From positions 233,003,303 to 233,067,302 of the forward strand of contig NC_081415.1 in the NCBI RefSeq assembly GCF_030272615.1: 64,000 nucleotides of DNA, given 5' to 3'. The notes beneath the pieces were generated by a model. It made no database searches, was not told where the DNA came from, and saw only the letters and a list, made by a program, of their open reading frames with translations. The stretch's first letter is position 1, and every line of letters begins with the position of its first letter. The position numbers and the translations under genes were made by a program. This document shows, piece by piece, positions 1-10,820 of this stretch. This DNA comes from Cryptomeria japonica (taxonomy: Eukaryota > Streptophyta > Pinopsida > Cupressales > Cupressaceae).

Positions 1-32
1 GTCAATTTCTTAGCCAGAGGCCTAACTGCCTG

Positions 33-1457
33 TTATTTTTGTCTTGTTTTTCTGTGTTTAGGTGAGGGTGTTGGTGAGGGTTTTCTCTTTCTTTCTACCC
101 TTTTGAATTCAGCCGGTATCTCACTGTCAGAAGAAAATGCAACCGGTGAAAGATGTGCTTCTGGTTGAAGTCCTTCTAGTTCACTTTCCTTCATACCAAT
201 TTTCTTTAATATATCTTCTTTTATTGCTTTTGCCTGTCTCGTTCCCTTCCTTACTATCTGTTTAGTTTTCTTAACTCTTTTCTGAGATTGAATGCCACTT
301 TCAATTGTTTCAGCATTATCAAATACTTTCTTAGTGGGTTCCTTAGGTTCTTCTAAGAGGGATTTTTCATAAGTTTCAACTATGTTGTCATCAGCCTCAT
401 ATCCCATCTCGGTAACCCAAATAGTTCTAGGGACAACTACGTCCATCGAGATTTCATCTTTCTTTATCACAAAGCATATATCTTTTTGATACTTATCAAT
501 AATTGCTTGAGATAGCCTTATTCTTGTTTTCATTCTCGCTTTCAAAGATTGAATATATTCATTTATATTTTTCTCTCTATCATCTCCCATGTTGTTCAAT
601 ATGTCTAACAGTTGCTTTCCTACTGGTATATCAAAGCCAAAGTCTTTTCTACCAATACTAGGTACTTCCTTGGTGATGTATAGCATTAAGCACGCAAGCA
701 AGTTACCAAATCTGAAAGTTCCCTTCTTATCACCTTTGATTTTCTTCAAGTTGTCTTGTCTATCAGTTCATCTTTAAGGCACTCACATACATCAATTCTT
801 GCATTGTCATTTACCATGTCATATGCACTTTTAATACATAAGATAGAGACTGAGTTCAGTCTATTTGCATGTGTAGCCTTATAACCAAGAATCATACTAA
901 CAAATCTAACTTTTATATCTTTCACATCATTGACTCTTAGGGATCTTTTATTAAAAGTTGTGCCGGTTAAGGTCATCATAGTGTCATTGGGAACTTTCTT
1001 AGTTTTGTTAGGCCTGCTACCAGTGGAAGGTAAGCCTGTTACTGCCCTAATTGCCTCTTTAGTGATCTTATGGATGGAATCCAACCAAAAGAATTCTCCA
1101 TGGACTCTGCTCAGGACTATCTTTATCACATCCTTGGGAAAATCAGGGATACTAGGAATATCTACAAAACCTAGGGTTTCCACTACCTTGTGTTCCGGTT
1201 TAACATTACCATTTTCATCACAAATTATACTCCTATACATGTTCATTATTTCATCAGCTTCTAGTTCTTCAATATGCCAATGTATATATTCTAGGATCCT
1301 CTGCATAAACTACTCCCTTAGGTATTTTCGAAAATGCTCCTAGGGTATCATCTTTCTTTGCAATTTCGAGAATAAGTTTGAACACGGGCCTAGGGTGCTT
1401 AATAACTTCAAACACTGTAGGGTTTGCAATGAATTTAGGTGTAGATGAAGAAGCCAT
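33..1457 (-). pseudogene. Family A ORF2, unknown protein (A1 copy, two frameshifts, C-terminus cut by window)
   Basis: Conserved unknown protein. The start is the ATG at 1457 (MASSSTPKF), matching MASSSSIPEF in the copy at 45295. Frames change near 1285 and near 750; the frames join well against the A2 copy. Visible landmarks are the motif VLSRVHGEFFWLD followed by KITKEAIRAVTGLPSTG, a hydrophobic KKGTFRFGNLLACLML stretch, DICFVI, RTIWVTEMGYE, and a basic Pro/Ser/Lys tail (KRKPSPTPSPKHRK) that could be a nuclear localisation signal. I do not recognise a named family. The 'KITKE.I..+TG.P' pattern loosely recalls the helix motif of plant mobile domain and Athila ORF1-type proteins, but that is only an inference. 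No catalytic motif of a polymerase, nuclease or protease is visible. Confidence 0.7.
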
Positions 1458-1759
1458 AGTCGTAAGTACCTTAATCTACCTTTAGGATGAGTGCTTGGAT
1501 GAATTGCTTCACTTTTCACTAAGGACACCTTCGCTTGAAATTTTTGCGCTCTCTAGAGATTTGAATGCTCAGTGAATCAAAAAAGAGCCAAAACACTTGC
1601 TTTATAGTGCTATAACATTCAACTACCACATTTAATGCCTGCTGGTTAAGTCAAAACTTCACTCATCTGCCGGTAAAGAAGTAATTCAACTTCTTACCAT
1701 CAACCGAGGGTAAATTAGCATGTTTTCAATTTGTTGCCAAACCCCCAAAGGATTTTCCT
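1458..1759. other. Spacer between family A ORF1 and ORF2
   Basis: About 300 bases with no coding signal on either strand. It corresponds to the gap at 45296-45596 in copy A2 and contains ACCGGT-type words. It probably acts as leader for ORF2, whose translation strategy (subgenomic RNA, splicing or reinitiation) cannot be read from the sequence. Confidence 0.4.
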
Positions 1760-2872
1760 TCAATTAGATGAAGAATCTCCTTTCGGTGGAGTGATACTCT
1801 GTTTTTCCGGTGGAGGAGTATTCCCATCAACATTCTGATCTAACTTTCTGATCCATTGCTTTGAAAATTCTTGCATAACCTCTTCAACTTTTTCTTTACC
1901 TTTCAAGATGGGTTCTTTGTTATTTGCCGGTGATGTCTCACATCTACAAAATTTTGCAATATGTCCAATCTTGTTACATGAATAACAAGTCACATTGTGT
2001 TCTGAACAGCTATCCCATATCCTATGTTGGTATGTGTTCTGCATTGATTAGATAAGTGTCCATATCTTCCACAAACATAACATCTTACATTCATTCTGCA
2101 ATTTTCTGAATTATGACCAACTTTGTTGCATTTAGAACATTGACCGGTGGGTGTATTAGTGTTCTGATAATTTCTAGATCTACACTGATTTTCTCTATGA
2201 CCATACTTGTTACAGTTAAAGCATTTCCCATTAAATTTGTTAGCATTAGGTTGTCTTACCAGTTTGTTGTGATCATGATTGTTTGTAGTACCAGAGCTTT
2301 AACCAACTTCAAATCCAAGGCCATTTGTATCACCATTAGGTTTCTAATTCTTCCTCATGTCATCAGTTTCTTCTGAACTTTTCTTGAATTTTGTCCTTGT
2401 GTTGATTTGCAGTAGCCAATTCATTTTCCAACAAATCTTTCTGTCTCATGAGTTCAAATTTGTTATGTTCTAGGTGAATTAGATCTGTCTTTAGCATATC
2501 ATTTTAATGATTAAGTCTTAGATTTTCATTTGCAACATCATTGATTCTTCTAGTCAAGTCATCTTCATTCTTCTTCTAATTTTCAATCTCTTTACAAAAT
2601 CGCATAGTTATATCTTGCATCTCATTCTTCATTGTACTATTTTCTTGTTTTAGTTTGTTCACCAGATCATTAAGAGTTTCCTTGTCATCATCATCATTCT
2701 GCATCTTTTCACAAAGTTCTCTTCTTTTGTTTCTAGCAATAGTGAGATTCTCTTCAATTCCTTGAATGATATCTTGTGCAGCCTTCAGATCATCTTCAAG
2801 TTTGATATTCTTCACTTTTTCTGCATCATAGTCTGAAAGAGTTGTTTCCAATTGCTTTCTCAAGTTTTCCAT
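1760..2872 (-). pseudogene. Family A ORF1: coiled-coil, CCHC-array Gag-like protein (A1 copy)
   Basis: Broken Gag-like ORF beginning at an ATG at 2872 (MENLRKQLE), 58 bases downstream of the primer site. The N-terminal part is rich in Glu, Lys, Asn and Leu heptads (a long coiled coil). The C-terminal half carries several CX2CX4HX4C zinc knuckles, including CSKCNK.GHNS..C, CYVCGRYGHLSNQC and CYSCNKIGHIAKFC (near 1990-1940). Several stops interrupt it, for example near 2576, 2400 and 2045. Retroelement Gag proteins normally carry one or two knuckles behind a capsid domain. Here an array of about four follows a coiled coil and no UBN2 or Retrotrans_gag capsid is recognisable. RNA packaging is the likely role, by analogy only. 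Confidence 0.7.
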
Positions 2873-2929
2873 CTCTACCGGTGTCAGAATCTTCCTCAAG
2901 CTGTTAGGATTTTGAAAATAGAGGACTAG

Positions 2930-2942
2930 GCTCTGATACCAA
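2930..2942 (-). promoter_or_regulatory. Primer binding site (initiator Met tRNA type), A1
   Basis: The minus strand reads TTGGTATCAGAGC directly beside the LTR end, the standard plant Copia primer site complementary to the 3' end of initiator tRNA-Met. It fixes the element orientation and the LTR boundary. Confidence 0.9.
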
Positions 2943-2943
2943 T

Positions 2944-3739
2944 TGTTAGGATTCCCAAAGATACTGAGAGGGGGGGGGGGTGGGGGGTGAATCAGTATCT
3001 AACCGGTTTAAGCATTTTCTGAACTTCTTATATGAAAAGCAATTCAAAACTGTGTACCGGTAAATCAAAATTAATGCAGTAAATAAGAACAACAACCACA
3101 AAATGAAAGACACACCATAACACAATATTTTTAATGAGGAAACCCGGTGTGGGAAAAACCTCGATGGGATTTGTGACCCACAATATTCGCTTACTGGCCA
3201 ATAAGAGAATATTACTGTTACAGTAGGGGCCTGCACATGCAGGAAGGCCAAGTGCCTAGAGCTCACTACTCAGTTACAAAAGAAGTCTCACTGACTTACA
3301 AAAATGGATTTTACAAATCCATTGTCATGTACTGCTTCAGATAAGCATATGCTATGCCAGGTTCAGTACCGGTTTAAGCTCTGGAATAATCATAAACCCT
3401 TTCCTAAATCTGCCTTACAATTTGTACATTAGGTCTGCAATAATCTTTTCATATCCATCTCCTAAATGATCTACAAGATCTCATACTTTATATGAGTCTT
3501 ATTACAATCCGCCATGTCGGCTTACAAAAGGATTTTACAATAAAATACAAAATATAATTAAACAAAATTCCTGTCAGCTATGGTGCCGGTAATGAATCTT
3601 TTTGGTGTCAGTGAACTGTATGCCACTGTAGAGTCTGTCGGTGCCGGTGCCTGCTGGTATCATATGATTGTAAGGTTGCCATCAATGACAATACCTTCAA
3701 TTTGCTACAATTTCTCATTGGAGTGTGCATTTTCCAACA
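2944..3739 (-). repeat. 5' LTR of A1 (796 bp)
   Basis: It starts TGTTGGAAAATG and ends CCTAACA on the minus strand, with the canonical TG...CA ends, and is followed by the primer site. It carries a poly-G run (plus strand 2970-2980, then 2982-2987) inside the conserved block GAGAGGGGGG...GTGAATCAGT. It also has the block around 3140-3180 (AACCC..TG.GGGAAAAACC) shared with the other Copia-type LTRs of the window, and many ACCGGT/GCCGGT words. The outer boundary at 3739 was chosen by alignment to the A2 LTR, since the two agree up to CCAACA and differ after it. Confidence 0.8.
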
Positions 3740-5272
3740 ATCTATTCCTCCAATATGATGGAAGGTAACACTTTCTTCAACTTGTTAGCCATTTCCATAG
3801 ACATAATCTTGCAGATGGTGTTGTAGAGAGATATGGGCAAAAAACGTTCCCAACTAGCTACATTTTCCTTCTTCTAAATGAGTGCTATGAATGTGTTATT
3901 TACTTCTTTGAGCAATACCCTTGAGTTCCTTGTTGCTTCCACCACTTGAACCAAGTCATCTCCCAAAATATTTGCCAACATTTAAAAAAAAAACTTCCTG
4001 GGAATCCATCTAGTTTGGGAGCCTTACCTAGGTGTAACTGTTTAATAGTCATTTTTGTTTCCTCCTTTGTGAATGTGGGATGTTACTCAACAATTAATTT
4101 TGGTTACTATCCAATATCCTTCTTTATTATTCAAGATATCTTCGATTTTAGAGACAACACTTTTTTCTATCTCTTTTGAGTCCTCAATGCTTGTGCCATG
4201 TCCCAATTTGATAGTGTGAATCCTATTATAAATCCTTCTCTGTATAACCATATTATGGAAGAATTTTGTGTTTTTATCGAGCCCTCTTCTAAGCATGTTT
4301 CCCTAGATTTTTATCTCTAGAAAATATCTTCCTTTGCCAAAATGTCTTCATATCTCTCCATCAAACTCTTTTCTTTATCATAACTATCTTGGTCCATTCC
4401 CTGCTTGATCACTACCTCATTGAGAGATTGAAGCTCAACTTCTAGTACTACTTTTTCTTTGAAAATGTCCTTGAAGTGATCCAAATTCCATTGTAGAATT
4501 TGTTTTTGATTACTTTAAGCTTAGAAATGAAGTAAAAGAGTTTGGAGGCCTCAAACTCCACCAAACTCCACCAAAATTCTATTAGTTCAAAGAAGTTCTT
4601 GTCCCTTATCCACATATTCTCAAATTTGAAGGGGCATCGATATGGTTTTCTTTTCTTTCTATATGTGAGTAGAATTGGAAAATGGTCAAACCATGTGCAT
4701 GGTATTATTGAAGCTTTCATTTTTGCTTCTAATGAGTCTAAATCACCATGTAGGAAGAAAGGATCCAATTTTTATACTATTTGAGTAAATCCTCTAAACC
4801 TATTATTCCATGTGAAAACCCCTTCCCCAGTTTCAAATTCCAAGTTTTTTCTATTTACCCAATTCCTAAAATCTATTTGTGTCTGATCAATTATTTGCAC
4901 ACCACCCCTTTTATTAGTTAGATGGAGAGTAGCATTAAAGTCTCCCGCAATAATTGTATGTTCATAATCCGAAGCCTCAAGAAAGGCCTCACTCTCATAC
5001 CACACTCTTCTTTTACTTGCTGTTGGAATTGGTCCATAAACATTGATCAGTTGCATTTTTATCTTGTAGTGGTGACAATGGACAATCTTTCCAATCTAGT
5101 TACTATTTCTTGCAGTCGCTTCAAAGAACATCTTCTTACTGTCCCAAAGGATTGTTAGAGCCCCAAATGCCCCCTTGCCTAAATCCCAACTGATCTCCAT
5201 CCATTAAATTTCCTAGTAAATACCTCGACATCCTCCATATTCAACTTAGTTTCTTGTAATAATACTATCATA
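3740..5272 (-). pseudogene. LINE (L1-type) ORF2 fragment: endonuclease to RT
   Basis: Decayed minus-strand LINE ORF2. From the right: QETKL at about 5250 (endonuclease catalytic Glu region); INVYGP and IIAGDFNATL (5050-4930, APE-type endonuclease); a D-H-F-P-I motif (4690) with PFKFENMW; DKNTKFFH...RR.N.I (4280-4210, the usual linker); then KAPKLDGFPG, NNTF and LPISLYN..CKI (4020-3800) of reverse transcriptase, ending LPSIILEE at 3740. The RT catalytic YADD box is missing because A1 has inserted. Stops and frame changes are frequent. The missing N-terminus appears to be at 47672-47765, across the nested block. Confidence 0.85.
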
Positions 5273-6622
5273 TGCTAAAATTCATTAATCAAGTCAACTA
5301 GAAATCAAAGGGAGAAATCACGAATCCCTATCCTAATAGAATTCAAACAAACACACAATCAAATAATGCAAAACAAGAAACAATAATATAAGATATATCA
5401 ATCAATTTCCCCTATTCCAAGACTGCATATATCTTCCATTGCTCTTCTCTTCTTTGTGGTATGGTGGTTCTTAGATATTGTACTAGCAACCTACAAATGA
5501 CACAAAGATTTGAAGTTCGTGATTCAGAGAAATTGTGAGAAATTGAATGCTCAATTTATAGATAATTGGGTGAGAATTGATTGAAAGGTGGAACAGATTG
5601 ATCAAGAGGTGGAACTCAGGTGAGCTCACATGCTGATTAATAGTTGAATTGCTGAATTGGAGGTGAAACATAATAGATTAATTGAGTCAACTGATTGAGA
5701 AAAAACTGATTGAAGGATGAAAAAGGGTGATTGGAGGAAATAAAGAGGAGGAGATAGTTAACTGATTGAAAGCTTATTGAGAGCTTTATTTAGAAAAAAC
5801 TAACTAAAAGATAGAAATAGGAATTGAAGAGATAATTGAATTAATTAATTAATTGAGTGAATTAATTAATTTAGTATGTGCTTGAAATTTGACTTGGATT
5901 TTCAATTTAATCTTTGCATGCGATTTTATTCAAATATTGAATTTATTTTTAAATTCAATTTCTTATTTGAATATATTTAGAACTTGACTTTGATTTTCAA
6001 TTTGATTTTTGAAATCATGCACATCTATTTGAATTTGGAAGAATTAGAAATTAAATTAAATTCAAAGAATTTGGAGAATTAATGAAATTAAACGAAATTA
6101 GAAGAATTTGGAGAATTAAATTAAATGAAATTAAAAGAATATGAAATTAAATGAAGTTAGAATATGAGGATTTGGAATTTGAATTAGAAGAAATAATTAA
6201 CTAATTAAATAATTTAAAGAAACTATTTAATTATTTAGAAATGGACTTTAATTAAATAATAAAGATTATTTAAATTAAAGGATTAAAATCATAACTAATT
6301 AAATAATAAATATTTAATTAATATTAAGAAGAGGGTTAATGATTAGATGATTAGAGATAGAAATGGAGAATTAACTTATTTAAATAATAAAGATTATTTA
6401 AATTGAGGGTTTTAAAAATCACACTTAATTAAATAATAAATATTTAATTAATATTAGAAAATGGTTTAGATGATTAAACAATGATAGAATTGGAGATGAA
6501 TTAATTAGTAAGATGATGAGGAAATATGAGATTAATTAATTTAATTAAATAATTAAAGAATTAGTTAATCAATTAGAGGAATAATTAGTACATGATTAAT
6601 GAGACATTTTTAGGTGTCTGCA
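5273..6622 (-). repeat. 3' LTR of Gypsy B (1350 bp, AT-rich)
   Basis: On the minus strand it runs TGCAGACACC ... TTTTAGCA. The plus-strand sequence from TGCTAAAATTCATTAATC onward matches 41857-43049 with small indels. The right half is extremely AT-rich, with repeated AATTAAATAATAAATATTTAATTAA-like stretches. Its left flank is the LINE endonuclease frame (QETKL), showing that B entered a LINE. Confidence 0.8.
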
Positions 6623-6637
6623 TTTGCCCCTCTTTGA
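6623..6637 (-). promoter_or_regulatory. Polypurine tract of Gypsy B
   Basis: The minus strand reads TCAAAGAGGGGCAAA immediately before the LTR start TGCAGAC. It is the expected plus-strand DNA primer and gives the 3' LTR its orientation. A close relative of the same junction lies at 51571-51588. Confidence 0.75.
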
Positions 6638-6898
6638 GACAAATTCGGAATGACGCTGTTTTAAAGAAAACGAAAAAAATTCTATCCGAGTATGCCTTGG
6701 TAACATTGTATAGTATAAATATGCCCCCTCGGAAAAGGTGGTTGAAAAATTCGGAAATTGAGACCGTATTTTCGATATCAGTATAATGAGCAATTGTGTG
6801 AAGTTTCGTTTATTTTTGAGATCGTTTGAGTAGCCTACAAGTTGCTTGAAGTTGACGGGGACCACGAGCATCAGAGTGGGAAAAACCCTAATTTTGAG

Positions 6899-6910
6899 CT
6901 ATAAATAGAG
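6899..6910 (+). promoter_or_regulatory. TATA box of the antisense PMD ORF
   Basis: CTATAAATAGAG lies about 100 bases upstream of the first ATG (7000) of the PMD reading frame, a spacing normal for plant promoters. It points rightward, opposite to element B. It suggests the antisense ORF had its own promoter. Confidence 0.55.
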
Positions 6911-7077
6911 AGTTTCGCTTTTCATTTGCTGATTTGCATTGTTTTGAGTTCTTGGAGATCCTTGCGAGTCTTTTGTTTTCCTGCAAGTATTTGATCATCA
7001 TGGCTGGCTATAGGGCATGAGTGCACTTGTCTGACCGAGTACGTTCTTATCAGAGACCTGCGGGGACTGGCGGCATG

Positions 7078-7477
7078 GTATGTTTCCAGTCGTTTGTCTG
7101 ATTTTTTGCCTGTTTTTTGCAATTTTTTCAAAATTTTCCAGAGATCTAGGTTTTATTCATTACGCATATACCTGTCGATTTTCAAGCATTCATATTAAGT
7201 GTCACGCAAATGCTTTAAATGTACTGCAAAATCTTAAGTGTCACGCATAGATGCTTAGTGTTATGCATTCATTTATCTGTTTATGCATTAGTTATAAATG
7301 CTACACATTCGTTGCAATTGTTATGCATAAGCTTTAATTATACCACAGTAGTGTTAAATGCTACACATAAGTATTTAACTTTACGCATTCGTTGTAAATT
7401 GAAGTTTTTGTCATGCGTATGATAATTTTTTTCCGCGGCATCTGATATCTGAGATTTTCCATATTTTCTCTGTGCAG
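7078..7477 (+). other. Intron of the PMD ORF, with degenerate TCACGCA-type repeats
   Basis: 400-base phase-0 intron. Donor GTATGT and acceptor CTCTGTGCAG fit the plant consensus, and both flanking exons are in frame across it. Between about 7160 and 7420 it carries irregular copies of words such as GTCACGCAAATG, TTATGCATTCATTTATC and TGCTACACATAAG, resembling a degenerate short tandem array. Confidence 0.6.
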
Positions 7478-8096
7478 GAGAATATTGGAGTGTTATACTA
7501 CAGACATAGTAGACCCACTGGACTTGATCTTCGAGCTGATTTACTTGATGAGGAGGCTGCACATATCCAACATCTAGGATTGTATCATGTTTTATATTTG
7601 CCAGAGGTCACGGCCAACAGGGCCTTGATTACAACTTTAGTAGAGCGGTGGCATTCTGAGACATGTACCTTTTATCTTCCTATTGGTGAGGCATCCATTA
7701 CTTTAGAGGATGTTTGGCATATACTGCATATTCCCATCCATGGTGCGAGAGTTGTATATGATCACGACGATGGCGTTGCTGGACTATGTGCCCTTTTTTA
7801 GTGTGAGGAGCAGGATTTACATATTAGTGGTTATTATGATATCCCTTGGGCTCGCTTGGACTATGATGATCTTACTATAGTATTATGTAGTATCGTAGGT
7901 TGTTTGTTGATTCCTGACAGACGAGGTCATGGCTTTCTAGTTGGATGGGGCAGAGTGCTCCATGATATGATTGTTCATCATCGAGTATATGCTTGGGGTC
8001 CTTGTCTATTAGCCATGGTTTATTATCAGATGCACAACATTATATACTTGGGATACCGATCGATCAATTGTGGTGTGACATTGCTCCAGACTTGGG

Positions 8097-8101
8097 CTTG
8101 G
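8097..8101. repeat. Left target-site duplication of the Athila-like element (CTTGG)
   Basis: CTTGG directly precedes the TGATAAGTTG start of the LTR and is repeated exactly at 19354-19358. Counting it once restores the PMD frame (TGG then GAG). Confidence 0.95.
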
Positions 8102-9360
8102 TGATAAGTTGAGACTTTGTCATGATTTTATCATTAGAACTCTTAGGTTTTTGACATCTTTTTGTTTGCGTAGTAGTACTGATGTATTGTAAATTGACTA
8201 TATGTATTTCATGTGTTAAGATGAACTTATGAAATCATGTTTGAACTTTGCCGGTCTATTCCTGCAACCATGACATTTATTCCTGTAGCCATGTGATTTG
8301 TTCCTGTTGCTATGCGGATTATTTAGGGTAATATCATATGTGAATTAATGAATGTGTTAATTAAATAAAATGCGTATGTATATCCTTGTATGTTGTTTTT
8401 ATTGTAGTGCAGGTAATAAATGATGTCACGGTGGATATTCTCCTTTCACGCCTGAAGAAGGAAAGATCACGTAAGAGATAACTAGAGATCAAACTGAAGA
8501 GGAGCTGAGTGAGCGCAAGGTACGACATAGGCGGAGTAGCTGAGCAACACTACTGAAGTCTAACTTTAGTAGGCATTCAATTCGCAAAACACCACCATGA
8601 CATGCAAAGACTGTGGTTCAGTTTAGATCCATGTTTCCTGCAACCAAGCTCTAGTTATCTTTTTTATCAGTCAATCATTCGCCTCTTCTTCTGGGTGTGA
8701 TTTGAGTTGTCTATTATAGTTGATCTTCTCTTTATTAATAAGCTCTTTCTTTTTCTTATAGGTTAGACAAAATAGAAAGGAATAGAGAAGAGGATTTTGA
8801 TAAGCATTCTTGAGTTTCTTTTCAAAATATGTAATCACTTTCAGGAAGTAATGAATAAAAGATATGTTGTTCTGATCCATTAAAGGTAGTTTTCTGGAAG
8901 CTTGATATCACTCATCCAAGGGGGCCCACTTGGTGAGTGATCCTGTGTGTGCTCATTGAAATTAGTTTTTCTTTAGTTGTAGTAGAAGTTCTCACTTTGA
9001 CTGTTCTTGCAGCCACTAGAAACATATCCACTGACTGTTCCTGTAGCCAAGCCAGAATAGAGCAATTTTTGTTATCTATATTAGATCTTTCCAACATTGT
9101 TTTTATAAGTTTTTCTTGTAGCCTTCTATAATTTCCATTCTTTCCTTTCCTTTTCGCATAATGTTAGCTGCTGCACTAATGCAGAATAGCCATTGAAGGA
9201 GCTTAGTGCATATATAGTGCAAACCTATTTCAAGTATTACGTCCCTGGGTTGATAACTAAATGAGCACTAACCATGAAAATAGTAACTTTACCAGATGAA
9301 TGTCCAAACTTTGGGTTGAGACTTCAATTAGAGTTATTATTATTATTGTTGGAGTAGACA
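8102..9360 (+). repeat. 5' LTR of the Athila-like element (1259 bp)
   Basis: TGATAAGTTGAG ... GGAGTAGACA, matched along its length by 18075-19353. It contains three 21-bp units of the form TTCCTGCAACCATGACATTTA (8259-8321), where the 3' LTR has four. Differences between the LTRs are mostly single-base transitions. Confidence 0.92.
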
Positions 9361-9390
9361 TTTTTGATGCCATTGCCAGGGATGGTGTCA
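9361..9390 (+). promoter_or_regulatory. Primer-site region of the Athila-like element
   Basis: TTTTTGATGCCATTGCCAGG follows the LTR end. It resembles a decayed TGGCGCCGTTGCCGGGGA, the primer-site region common in Athila/Tat-type elements, with CG to CA or TG changes. The match is by eye. Confidence 0.5.
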
Positions 9391-9472
9391 AACTAAGAAC
9401 CTCTTATGGTTATTATTGTTTTTAGTTTTCAGTTAATTGTTTTTGGGTATACCTGATCATTTGAAAAATTTC

Positions 9473-10820
9473 ATGAATCTGCATAGAAGAAGAAGAGACC
9501 CTAGAGGTAGATTTTTCCCACTCATTCTAATCATGCAGAAGATAATCTCCCAGATATAAATCCTTTTGCTGAACTTTACCAAGCCCCATAGAATTTGAAC
9601 CACCCTGAATTTGAATTTTTGGAAGGTAGTCCTCAGTTCCTCTTTGGTCGTCAAGAAGAAGAATTTCCTATAGTAACAACCCCCACAAGTCCAATGCAAG
9701 GGAACCCACCTCATGGTGGGAATAATCCACCGCCACCACCAGGTCCAATGTTTGAGTTTCCCATATCTGATCAGCATGATAATGCTAATCTCAAGAACAT
9801 TCCAGCATCTTCACCCCCTAAATTCTATGGATTGGTGACAAAGGATCCATACACATTTCTGTTTGAGTTTGATGTTCTCTGTAGGAGTTTTGACTATACT
9901 ACAGATGCCCATAGACTCAAAATTTTTCCTGCCACTTTGAAGGAGTCAGCCTTGAGATGGTTTATGAGCTTGGGTAGTAGCACAATCAATACATGGGATG
10001 AGATGCAATAGTTGTTTCTTGCAAAATACAAAGATTATTGTAGAGGTACTAATCATCATGGGGATGATATCTTTAGAATGACACAAACTGAAGATGAGAG
10101 TCTTGAAGATTATCTGGAAAGGTTCCTGTTTAGTGTCAAAAAGTCCAAGCATAGTACTCTCAATGAAGATTCCCTCAAGTTCATATTTTTGAGGGAAATC
10201 AGTGATGAATGCATTGATTCTTTGGACCTTATGGGAGGAGGTGACATTACACAGTCCACTTGGGCTGAAATAGGAAAAATTTGCAAGAAGTATTCCATAT
10301 CTTCTTCTAAGAAGAACATGCATTTTAAACCAGGAGCACCATCATTAGCATCTGGAAGTGGAATTTCTAGATTGGAGCTTAGTCATTTGTTAAAGGAATT
10401 CAAGGAGGACATTATAAATGATATGGCTACCCAGTTGGATACACTTGCAGCTAACAAGAAGCATGAAGAAGCTGATGCATTTCTTGCAGAATTTTTTCCT
10501 CATTGCAAACAATGAAAGAAGGATTGCAGATGTAAAATGGCTGCAAATGTGGAAGTACCTAACTTCAAACCAATTCAAGGTGAGGATGAGCAAGTCTTCT
10601 ATGTTTCTCAAAGAAGACCAAATTTCCAAAGACAAGGTATTCCAGTAGATCCACTTTCTTTTTCTGGTTATAGTGGAAATTCTTATGCATCAAATAACCA
10701 ATGGAAATCACCATATTCTCAAAATCTTGGTAATTATAAAAATTGGTATGGTTCTCAAGGCCAAGGGAAGCATTTTGGTAATCAAATGCCACAGTGGCAG
10801 CAACCACAAGGGAACTAGTA
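9473..10820 (+). pseudogene. Gag of the Athila-like element (interrupted)
   Basis: Capsid polyprotein remnant. The likely start is the ATG at 9473 (MNLHRRRRDPRG), with a frameshift near 9520. The stretch from about 9530 then reads through TAG codons at 9589 and 10009. Recognisable parts are PPKFYGLVTKDPYTFL, LKIFPATLKESALRWF, TWDEMQ and (after the TAG) LFLAKYKDYC, then DYLERFLFSVKK, typical of the Retrotrans_gag capsid. The segment PNF.P..GEDEQVFYVSQRR (about 10555-10620) follows a degraded Cys/His stretch. The C-terminal Gln/Pro/Gly/Asn-rich tail runs on in another frame. Confidence 0.8.

Larger units (their letters stand above)
1..3739 (-). mobile_element. Family A LTR element, copy A1 (5' part, runs off left edge)
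   Basis: Minus-strand LTR element entering the window from its 5' side. In element order it has a 5' LTR (3739 to 2944), a Met-type primer site (2942-2930), a coiled-coil and zinc-knuckle ORF (2872-1760) and the start of the unknown ORF2 (1457-33). No protease, RT or integrase is seen in this part, and none occurs in the complete copy at 23348-31350. Its right LTR edge cuts a LINE reverse transcriptase frame at 3740. The other LTR lies outside the window, so target duplication cannot be tested. Membership of the family is inferred from protein-level similarity of both ORFs to the two other copies. Confidence 0.85.
7000..8101 (+). pseudogene. Plant mobile domain (PMD) antisense ORF of Gypsy B, first part
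   Basis: Two exons. Exon 1 (7000-7077) begins ATGGCTGGC and has an in-frame TGA at 7018. A phase-0 intron with donor ATG|GTATGT and acceptor TCTCTGTGCAG|GAG (7078-7477) separates it from exon 2 (7478 on). Exon 2 has the PMD hallmark pattern: L..ALITTLVERWHSETCTF, LPIGEASITLEDVWHILHIP and G..V. A TAG interrupts at 7799, after which the frame continues through RRGHGFLVGWG and LLQTWAW to 8101, where the Athila-like element sits. PMD proteins act in plant transposon-related chromatin and silencing pathways, and antisense PMD ORFs between pol and the 3' LTR are, to my knowledge, known for Tat-type Gypsy elements. No transposase is visible beside it. Confidence 0.8.

Noticed and set aside
5257-5300. 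Reading the end of the Gypsy B LTR (LINEF then stop) as LINE coding
   Set aside because: The same bases occur at 41857 within the other LTR copy, followed by different sequence, so they belong to the LTR; the LINE starts at 5272.
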